Source: Pseudomonadota bacterium
GTDB taxonomy: Bacteria; Pseudomonadota; Alphaproteobacteria; Micropepsales; Micropepsaceae
DNA length: 22,121 nt
Assembly: GCA_021808875.1 (NCBI GenBank)
Contig: JAKBAU010000019.1
Span: 1-22,121 of the forward strand
Direction: 5' to 3'
This document shows, in pieces, positions 17,563-22,121 of the stretch. Below the pieces are notes generated by a model. The model did no database searches and was not told the origin of the DNA. It saw only the letters and a list, made by a program, of their open reading frames with translations. Made by a program: the position numbers and the translations under genes. Position 1 is the first letter of the stretch, and every line of letters starts with the position of its first letter.

Positions 17563-18812
17563 GCATAGAGATCAAAGTTCCCGCCATGGGTGAGTCGGTG
17601 ACAGAAGCAACGGTGGCCCGTTGGTTCAAGAAAGAAGGCGAGAAGGTCGCCCGCGACGAAGCCTTGTGCGAACTGGAAACCGATAAGGTGACGGTCGAAG
17701 TGCCCGCTCCCTCCGAGGGCATCCTCGACGTGATCGCAGTAAAGGAAGGCGAGACCGTTGAGGTCGGGAGCATTCTGGGACGCATTAGCGAAGGCGCAAG
17801 CCCGCGTACTGCGGACACCAAGACCGCAGACACTGCCGCGCCAAAGGCCCCGGCAAAGCCGGCAGTGCCGACCGCGGCCAAGGCTGCAACGAAGCCTGCC
17901 GGCACAGCCAGCACAACGCCCGCCACCGCAGCGCAAATGCCATCGGTACGGCGACTGGCCGCTGAAGCAGGGCTTGATCCGGCCGCGGTTCAAGGCAGTG
18001 GCAAGGACGGCCGGGTGACCAAGGGTGACATGCTCGCAGCACTTGAGGCACGGACGGGGGCGCGCGAAGCATCGCGTCCGGCCTCCCCTTTGCCTGGGCC
18101 ACGGGCGAATGCGGAGCGTGAGGAACGGGTGGCAATGACCCGCCTGCGCCGCACCATCGCCACCCGCCTTAAGGAATCCCAAAATACCGCGGCTCAGCTC
18201 ACCACCTTCAATGAAGTGGATATGAGCCATGTGATGCAGCTACGCGCCACTTATAAGGATGCCTTTGAAAAGAAGCATCATGTTCGCCTTGGCTTTATGG
18301 GTTTTTTCGTCAAGGCCTGCGTAGCCGCGCTGGAAGAACTGCCCAATGTCAACGCCGAGATCGAAGGCAACGACATCATATACAAAAATTACTACGACAT
18401 CGGAGTTGCCGTCTCGACCGAGCGTGGCCTCGTTGTTCCGGTCGTGCGGGATGCCAAGTATAAGACGGTGGCAGGAATTGAGGCGGCGATCAGCGATCTG
18501 GGCAGCCGTGCGCGCGACAACAAGCTGAAGCTAGAAGAGCTGCAGGGCGGTACGTTTTCGATTACCAATGGCGGCGTTTTTGGCTCCTTGATGTCGACGC
18601 CGATCCTCAATGCCCCGCAGTCGGGTATATTGGGCATGCACAAGATCCAGCCCCGGCCGGTTGCCATTGGCGACAAAATTGAAATCCGGCCGATGATGTA
18701 TCTGGCCTTGTCCTATGACCATCGCCTGGTGGACGGGCGCGAGGCGGTAACCTTCCTCGTCCGCGTCAAGGAATACCTCGAAGAGCCACAGCGTTTTCTT
18801 CTCGATCTCTAA
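17559..18812 (+). CDS. sucB: 2-Oxoglutarate dehydrogenase E2 component (dihydrolipoamide succinyltransferase)
   Basis: A 417-residue protein with one lipoyl domain (residues 1-76); Lys43 in [11 protein letters not shown] is the lipoylation site. An Ala/Pro/Thr/Lys-rich linker of about fifty residues follows. The peripheral subunit-binding domain is at about 127-163 ([20 protein letters not shown] start). After a second linker comes the catalytic acyltransferase domain, ending in SYDHRLVDG with His388 and Asp392. It transfers the succinyl group from the lipoyl arm to CoA and forms the core of the complex with SucA and Lpd. The ATG overlaps the methyltransferase stop as ATGA. All key residues are present. 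Confidence 0.97.
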   Translation: MSIEIKVPAMGESVTEATVARWFKKEGEKVARDEALCELETDKVTVEVPAPSEGILDVIAVKEGETVEVGSILGRISEGASPRTADTKTADTAAPKAPAKPAVPTAAKAATKPAGTASTTPATAAQMPSVRRLAAEAGLDPAAVQGSGKDGRVTKGDMLAALEARTGAREASRPASPLPGPRANAEREERVAMTRLRRTIATRLKESQNTAAQLTTFNEVDMSHVMQLRATYKDAFEKKHHVRLGFMGFFVKACVAALEELPNVNAEIEGNDIIYKNYYDIGVAVSTERGLVVPVVRDAKYKTVAGIEAAISDLGSRARDNKLKLEELQGGTFSITNGGVFGSLMSTPILNAPQSGILGMHKIQPRPVAIGDKIEIRPMMYLALSYDHRLVDGREAVTFLVRVKEYLEEPQRFLLDL

Positions 18813-18826
18813 TACCGCGGGCGACG

Positions 18827-18844
18827 CCCGGCATAAGCCGGGCC
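18827..18844 (+). other. Hairpin between sucB and lpd
   Basis: GCCCGGC-ATAA-GCCGGGC forms a perfect 7-bp stem in the 60-bp gap between sucB and lpd, with no T-run after it. A competing 4-bp stem, CGGG at 18819-18822 with CCCG at 18828-18831, uses part of the same left arm. It may act on mRNA stability or processing rather than termination. Confidence 0.5.
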
Positions 18845-18872
18845 CGTCACCACCACCAGGAAAGTACCTTCG

Positions 18873-20276
18873 ATGTCCAATAGCTTTGATGTCGTCATCA
18901 TTGGCGGCGGGCCAGGGGGCTACAATGCCGCCATTCGCGCCGGTCAGCTTGGTTTGAGCAGCGCCTGCATTGACAAACGCGGCACGTTTGGCGGGACTTG
19001 CCTCAATGTGGGCTGCATTCCATCAAAGGCCCTGCTGCACACAAGCCACCTTTATGATGAGGCCTTGAACCACCTGCCAAAGCTCGGCGTCAAGACCAAG
19101 GTCGAACTCGATCTCGCGGCTATGATGACTCATAAGACTTCGGTCGTAGGTGACCTGACGAAGGGCGTCGAGTTTCTGCTCAAGAAAAACAAATCCGAAG
19201 CAATTGTCGGACAGGCTCGGGTGCGAGCTCCCAACCGCGTTGACGTCAAGCTGGCAGACGGCACCATTCGTGAACTGACCACCAGACATATCGTTATCGC
19301 GACAGGGTCGGACAGTGCCACGCTCCCCGATATTGAGATCGATGAGGACCGCATCGTCTCCTCGACCGGAGCACTGTCCTTGAAGCAGGTACCTAAACGC
19401 CTGGTGGTGGTTGGCGGCGGCTATATCGGCCTTGAACTGGGGTCGGTATGGCGGCGTCTTGGCAGCGACGTCACCGTGGTTGAGTTTCTTGACCGTATCA
19501 CGCCCGGGCTGGACGGAGAGATCGGTAAACAGTTCCAGCGGATTTTATCTCGTCAGGGCATGAAGTTCCAGCTCTCGACCAAAGTGGTAGGTGTCGAACG
19601 CAGCAAGGATGGCCTTGAAATTCGCATACAGCCAGCCGGCGGCGGTGAAACCAAGAGTCTGCACGGTGATGTCATGCTCGTGTCCATCGGACGACGTCCG
19701 TATACAGATGATCTTGGATTGGGTGACGTCGGAGTTGCCCTCGATGCCCGCGGACGCGTCGTCACCGATGTACACTTCAAGAGCAACATACCGAGCATTT
19801 GTGCGGTCGGCGACGTGCGCGAAGGAGCCATGCTCGCACACAAAGCCGAGGACGAAGCTGTGGCCTGTATTGACCACATCGCCGGACGCTTCGGGCATGT
19901 AAATTATGATGCGATACCGGCTGTGGTTTACACGACACCAGAAGTGGCAAGCGTGGGCAAGACCGAGGAGGAGCTTAAGGCCGCTGGCGTCAGCTACAAG
20001 ATCGGTAAGTTTCCCTTCACCGCCAATGCCCGCGCCAAGACCATTGCCGCCACCGAGGGTTTTGCCAAGGTGATCGCCGACGCCAAGACCGATCAGGTCC
20101 TTGGCGTGCACATCATTGGGGCTGAAGCCGGCAACCTCATTCAGGAGGCCGCCCTTGCCATCGAAATCGGCTGCGCCTCCGAGGACATTGCCCGTACCAG
20201 CCATGCCCACCCCACGCTGACAGAGGCAGTGCGCCAGGCGGCCATGGGCGTGGAAGGCTGGACGATGCAGATGTAA
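18873..20276 (+). CDS. lpd: Dihydrolipoyl dehydrogenase (E3)
   Basis: A 467-residue flavoprotein of normal length. The FAD motif is GGGPGGYNAAIRAGQLG (11-27), and the redox-active disulfide is Cys43/Cys48 in GGTCLNVGCIPSKALL. The NAD-binding motif is VVGGGYIGLELGS. The second FAD region is SICAVGDVREGAMLAHKAEDE, and the C-terminal active site is His446-Glu451 in HAHPTLTEA. It reoxidises the dihydrolipoyl arm of SucB with NAD and may also serve other lipoyl enzyme complexes. AGGAAAG precedes the start by eight bases. It is the last gene of the suc block; no clear terminator follows it directly, the first strong hairpin being beyond the small reading frame at 20375. Confidence 0.97.
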   Translation: MSNSFDVVIIGGGPGGYNAAIRAGQLGLSSACIDKRGTFGGTCLNVGCIPSKALLHTSHLYDEALNHLPKLGVKTKVELDLAAMMTHKTSVVGDLTKGVEFLLKKNKSEAIVGQARVRAPNRVDVKLADGTIRELTTRHIVIATGSDSATLPDIEIDEDRIVSSTGALSLKQVPKRLVVVGGGYIGLELGSVWRRLGSDVTVVEFLDRITPGLDGEIGKQFQRILSRQGMKFQLSTKVVGVERSKDGLEIRIQPAGGGETKSLHGDVMLVSIGRRPYTDDLGLGDVGVALDARGRVVTDVHFKSNIPSICAVGDVREGAMLAHKAEDEAVACIDHIAGRFGHVNYDAIPAVVYTTPEVASVGKTEEELKAAGVSYKIGKFPFTANARAKTIAATEGFAKVIADAKTDQVLGVHIIGAEAGNLIQEAALAIEIGCASEDIARTSHAHPTLTEAVRQAAMGVEGWTMQM

Positions 20277-20334
20277 GGCTCTGCCAAGGGTCGCGCCCGG
20301 AGCAAGTTTTGCTTCGGTTACGCTGATAAAGCGG

Positions 20335-20340
20335 TATAGT
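20335..20340 (+). promoter_or_regulatory. Possible -10 box of a promoter for the small reading frame after lpd
   Basis: TATAGT matches the -10 consensus at 5/6 and lies 34 bases before the GTG at 20375. No good -35 box exists at 16-18 bp; TTGCTT lies 20 bp upstream, which is too far. The same TATAGT hexamer occurs before the lipoprotein at 13221. Confidence 0.3.
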
Positions 20341-20374
20341 TCCCTGAAGCAACGAATCGAAAGGAGGTGGTCCA

Positions 20375-20452
20375 GTGTCTCATTGTCATGACCTGCGGCG
20401 TCTTGGTGCCGCGAACTGGATCGGCTTTTCGGGCCAGGTCCTGGTCGCATAA
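20375..20452 (+). CDS. Possible 25-residue small protein with an exceptionally strong ribosome-binding site
   Basis: A GTG-initiated frame of 25 codons ending in TAA (starting MSHCHDLRRLG, ending GFSGQVLVA). It is preceded by AAAGGAGGTGGTCC at 20360-20373, which can pair over all 14 bases with the 3' end of 16S rRNA, with one G-U pair. AGGAGG is seven bases from the GTG, the ideal distance. Two hairpins follow (20466-20484 and 20495-20528), the second terminator-like, so a transcript of about 190 bases is plausible. The peptide has no membrane segment; His-Cys-His near the start could bind a metal, but this is only a possibility. I do not recognise a named family. It could be a true small protein, a leader peptide, or a regulatory RNA that engages ribosomes. 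It lies 98 bp after lpd and might be cotranscribed with it. Confidence 0.5.
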   Translation: MSHCHDLRRLGAANWIGFSGQVLVA

Positions 20453-20465
20453 AGCAAGTAGTCCG

Positions 20466-20484
20466 TGCGGGCACTTACCCCGCA
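20466..20484 (+). other. Hairpin after the small reading frame
   Basis: TGCGGG and CCCGCA form a 6-bp stem around the loop CACTTAC, thirteen bases after the TAA of the small frame and ten bases before the terminator-like hairpin. Together they suggest a structured 3' region of a short RNA. Confidence 0.4.
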
Positions 20485-20494
20485 GCAGGCAATG

Positions 20495-20528
20495 GAAAGG
20501 CGGTCCGCGTCTGGCGCGGCCGCCTTTC
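20495..20528 (+). terminator. Strong terminator-like hairpin
   Basis: GAAAGGCGG (20495-20503) pairs with CCGCCTTTC (20520-20528), and CCGCG (20505-20509) pairs with CGCGG (20515-20519), giving 14 bp with one bulged T and the loop TCTGG. The T residues fall in the right arm and no long T-run follows. It closes the lpd/small-frame transcription unit. Confidence 0.65.
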
Positions 20529-20561
20529 GGCTTCTGGTACATCTGTCACGCAGGCAGAAAA

Positions 20562-20640
20562 TGGTGCGGACGGCCGGACTTGAACCGGCACAGGCCTTTC
20601 GACCCTGCGGATTTTCATAGCTCTTCGGCTTTCGCCGCCG
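20562..20640 (-). pseudogene. Displaced copy of a tRNA-Leu 3' exon plus the last 25 nt of its group I intron
   Basis: On the minus strand, 20615-20562 reads as a tRNA 3' half ending in CCA: AAAATCCGC, a variable arm GGGTC-GAAA-GGCCT, and a T arm GCCGG-TTCAAGT-CCGGC. It is preceded at 20640-20616 by an intron-like tail with the stem CGGC-GAAA-GCCG, ending in ATG. It aligns without gaps to 21972-22050 with 72 of 79 positions identical. No 5' exon or intron core is found upstream of it on its strand, so it cannot make a tRNA alone. Differences keep the stems paired (T arm, variable arm, GNRA hairpin), so it derives from a once-functional gene. Best read as the displaced original end of the tRNA gene after an insertion, or a partial duplication. 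Confidence 0.75.
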
Positions 20641-20710
20641 GCATCAAAATATCCGATACTGAAATGGCCGACCCCAACATCGTGCGTGAGCCATTCCATA
20701 GCGCATGGGA

Positions 20711-21091
20711 TTACACCATCAGGTCCAGAGAAAAGTGACGTAGTAATTTGGCGACACAGCCTTTGGCTTCGGGCACAAGCGCGAGCCTCGCAGCTAGCCA
20801 TGCCTCGATCCCGCCTTCCAGCACGTCGACGGCGACACCCGCGCTGCGCAGCCGTGCAGCGACGCCCGGACTTATCCTTGCGCCTGTCTGACCGATGACA
20901 GTGGCATTACGATCTCACAATTCCGGCACCCATTCGACGACGGTCTCGGCGTTGCGCTTCAGGGACGCGGGAATGAACCGCTGGTCAGCGGCAAATTCCT
21001 CTGGAGTGCGAACATCGATGCTGGCCGGGTGTCGGGCAGTGCCGGTGAGACCGGAAAACTTGTCGAGAGAGATCGTGTCGATTTCAGACAT
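20711..21091 (-). pseudogene. Rhodanese-like sulfurtransferase pseudogene, related to the rhodanese/ChrB group
   Basis: Reading 127 codons on the minus strand from ATG 21091 gives MSEIDTISLDKFSGL, then SIDVRTPEEFAAD, FIPASLKR and VEWVPEL. An in-frame TGA follows at 20917-20915. The same frame continues with ATVIGQTGARISPGVAARL and VLEGGIEAWLAARLALVPEAK, ending at TAA 20711. The order matches a single rhodanese domain of the type often fused to a ChrB chromate-resistance domain. The active-site loop should contain Cys (VCQKG-like) but reads VIGQTG, a change a single base could explain. The ChrB part is absent; the sequence loses similarity about 20 codons before the end, near the tRNA copy. 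A good ribosome-binding site (AAGGA) remains at the start. Stop codon, lost cysteine and truncation together make it non-functional. Confidence 0.75.
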
Positions 21092-21271
21092 GCGGTGTCC
21101 TTACGTGAAGCCCGACGCGATACTTCAGCATGTTGTCCCTTGGGGTGACCGCTTTTCCCATGACTTTTGAGTACAGCCAAAGCAGGGACTTGTTTATGCT
21201 TAGATGCGGTTAACGGTTTCCGGCGTGCGCGCTTACGTCGGCACGCAGGCATTGATCGTGTTGGGATACCT

Positions 21272-21889
21272 CTAACGACGTTGAAAACGACCTACATGGA
21301 AGCGCTGGATTGATCCACCAGGTGTGGCGTGGTCAAATTCAACGCTGTCCAATAAGGCAAACTCACCACCGAGCCACGCCAGCAACTCCTCCCGCCCATA
21401 ACGGCGAACGGGCAGCCCGCTACAGCGTTCTGGACCGGTAGGCGCAAAAGTGGCAATAATGACATGACCTTGCGGCGCGAGTGCCGCAAGAAGTTTTGAC
21501 CGGTAAGCCAGCCGGTCATCTTCTTCTATTAGAAAGTGCAGAACGGCGCGGTCATGCCAGACAGCATAGCGACGATCCGGTTGCCACTCGGTAACATCGC
21601 TTACGATGCCGTGCACCGGAGCACCTGGCTTTTGACGAGCGAGTAAGTGGCCGACAGCGTTAGCGGAGATGTCGAGCACCGTGACGTCGGTGTACCCGGC
21701 TTCGACCAGAGAGTCGGCGAGCCGCGACAGGCCTCCCCCAATATCGATGATGGATGCAGAGCGTGCGACACCCGTCTGCCTGATGAGTTCCAGAGAGCGC
21801 GACGGCAATACCTCAAACCAGCTCACTTCGTTCTCGGCCTTGCGACCAAAAACATCGTCCCAATGCTGGCTTCGCCTGAACGGGCTCAT
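21272..21889 (-). CDS. Class I SAM-dependent methyltransferase
   Basis: A 205-residue soluble protein. The SAM-binding motif I is IIDIGGGLSRLADSLVEAG (47-65), followed by VTVLDIS (69-75) with the acidic ribose-binding Asp73. SDVTEW is at 97-102, and WHDRAVLHFL (111-120) corresponds to motif IV. HVIIATFAPTGPERCSGLPV (142-161) is characteristic of a widespread, uncharacterised bacterial group of methyltransferases. The opening SQHWDDVFGRKAENEVSWFE is also typical. The frame is open to 21931, but ATG 21889 is chosen because AGGGAG lies six bases before it and homologues start here. It appears intact although it is beside the rhodanese pseudogene, inside the segment bounded by the tRNA copies. 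The substrate is unknown; detoxification is a guess from the neighbour only. Confidence 0.85.
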   Translation of the reverse strand: MSPFRRSQHWDDVFGRKAENEVSWFEVLPSRSLELIRQTGVARSASIIDIGGGLSRLADSLVEAGYTDVTVLDISANAVGHLLARQKPGAPVHGIVSDVTEWQPDRRYAVWHDRAVLHFLIEEDDRLAYRSKLLAALAPQGHVIIATFAPTGPERCSGLPVRRYGREELLAWLGGEFALLDSVEFDHATPGGSIQRFHVGRFQRR

Positions 21890-21912
21890 TGTTGCTCCCT
21901 CTGCTTTGTTTG

Positions 21913-21934
21913 ACCTCGAAGTACACTCCAAGGT
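21913..21934. promoter_or_regulatory. Dyad resembling a MerR-family operator upstream of the methyltransferase
   Basis: On the minus strand the site reads ACCT-T-G-G-AGT-GT-ACT-T-C-G-AGGT, an imperfect 22-bp palindrome. Its outer ACCT/AGGT and inner AGT/ACT blocks are spaced like MerR-family operators such as those of ZntR. On the plus strand TTGACC (21910-21915) overlaps one arm. The -10 boxes in either direction are poor and no MerR-type regulator gene is in the window. It lies 23 bp before the methyltransferase start. Confidence 0.4.
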
Positions 21935-21971
21935 TAACGGATTTCCGAGGTTAGTGATGTAAGCGATTGAT

Positions 21972-22025
21972 TGGTGCGGGCGGCCGGACTCGAACCGGCA
22001 CAGGCCTTTCGGCCCTACGGATTTT
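21972..22025 (-). tRNA. tRNA-Leu (apparently UAA), 3' exon, with encoded CCA
   Basis: On the minus strand from 22025: AAAATCCGT (the end of the anticodon loop and the 3' side of its stem), a long variable arm GGGCC-GAAA-GGCCT, the T arm GCCGG-TTCGAGT-CCGGC, the acceptor 3' strand CGCCCGC, A, and CCA. The long variable arm marks a class II tRNA. An exon beginning AAAA at the point where the tRNA-Leu(UAA) loop reads CUU-AAAA, directly after an intron-terminal G, fits splicing between U34 and A35 as in cyanobacterial tRNA-Leu(UAA) introns. The anticodon is inferred because the 5' exon lies beyond the window edge. Confidence 0.8.
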
Positions 22026-22121
22026 CATACCACTTCGACTTTCGCCGCCGCCTGACTCAAGGCGTTTGTGGTCTGGACTATCCCTTCACCTTGCCACGGT
22101 TGCCCGAAGGTTAGGTGCTGC
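22026..22121 (-). ncRNA. Group I intron in tRNA-Leu, 3' portion (continues past the window edge)
   Basis: On the minus strand the sequence reads GCAGCACCTAACC, a P8-like hairpin region, then AAGGTGAAGGGATAGTCC (22096-22075 area). This closely matches the J8/7 and 3' P7 strand of small bacterial tRNA introns such as that of Azoarcus tRNA-Ile (GGTGAAGGCATAGTCC, recalled from memory). A P9-like hairpin CGCCT-TGAGTC-AGGCG follows, then CGGC-GAAA-GTCG with a GNRA tetraloop. The intron ends in G at 22026, as all group I introns do. No protein gene is visible in the part seen. The 5' half, including the P1, P3-P6 and 5' P7 strands, is outside the window. Confidence 0.8.

Larger units (their letters stand above)
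20562..22050. mobile_element. Possible small decayed tRNA-associated insertion
   Basis: The segment is bounded by two direct copies of the tRNA-Leu 3' exon and intron tail, 1,410 bp apart, in the orientation expected when an element inserts at the 3' end of a tRNA gene. Between them are a methyltransferase gene and a broken rhodanese gene. No integrase, transposase or other mobility gene is present, so the mobile nature is inferred only from the repeat geometry and the pseudogene. Confidence 0.3.

Noticed and set aside
20367..20738. 123-codon plus-strand frame running across the small reading frame, hairpins and tRNA copy
   Set aside because: Part of its translation (CGRPDLNRHRPF) is simply the antisense of the tRNA T arm and variable arm, and it runs through two hairpins. 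It has no protein-like pattern.
20915..20917. TGA in the rhodanese frame as a selenocysteine codon
   Set aside because: The TGA is not at the active-site position, which lies about eight codons later and reads Gly. No selenocysteine-insertion hairpin is evident after it.

Overview
The window looks like chromosomal DNA of an alphaproteobacterium, judged by eye to be fairly GC-rich. The evidence is a very large NAD-dependent glutamate dehydrogenase, a PAS_5-type PAS protein, tandem PilZ domains, and a suc operon running sucC-sucD-sucA-sucB-lpd. Nothing seen allows a genus to be named.

Layout. Positions 3-4481 (+) hold the 5'-truncated glutamate dehydrogenase. It converges on a short-chain dehydrogenase (4559-5338, -), and a perfect 17-bp hairpin lies between them. 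A tandem PilZ protein (5502-6140, -) follows. Next come a lipoprotein (6329-6934, +), a GMC oxidoreductase (7001-8647, +) with a clear terminator, and a small exported protein (8765-9115, +). That last gene converges, with only 7 bp between stop codons, on a minus-strand pair: a rhomboid protease (9947-10651) followed by a PAS protein (9123-9842). A 462-bp intergenic region then leads into the TCA-cycle block.

TCA block (11114-20276, +). sucC and sucD encode succinyl-CoA synthetase. sucA, sucB and lpd encode the E1, E2 and E3 components of the 2-oxoglutarate dehydrogenase complex. Two unrelated genes are embedded. A small OmpA-like lipoprotein with its own predicted promoter sits between sucD and sucA. 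An FkbM-type methyltransferase sits between sucA and sucB, joined to both by 4-base start/stop overlaps. The OmpA-like lipoprotein and the lipoprotein at 6329 look like the C- and N-terminal halves of one known two-domain lipoprotein architecture.

The right end (20277-22121) is the most unusual part. Just after lpd is a 25-codon reading frame whose ribosome-binding site can pair over 14 nt with the 3' end of 16S rRNA, followed by a strong hairpin. At the edge, on the minus strand, is the 3' exon of a tRNA-Leu, apparently anticodon UAA. It is preceded by the 3' part of a group I intron inserted in the anticodon loop. A diverged, gap-free copy of the same exon plus the last 25 nt of the intron lies 1,410 bp away, at 20562-20640. 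Between the copies are a methyltransferase gene and a rhodanese pseudogene with an in-frame stop and a lost active-site cysteine. This resembles a small, decayed tRNA-associated insertion whose target was an intron-containing tRNA gene. The tRNA 5' exon and most of the intron lie outside the window.
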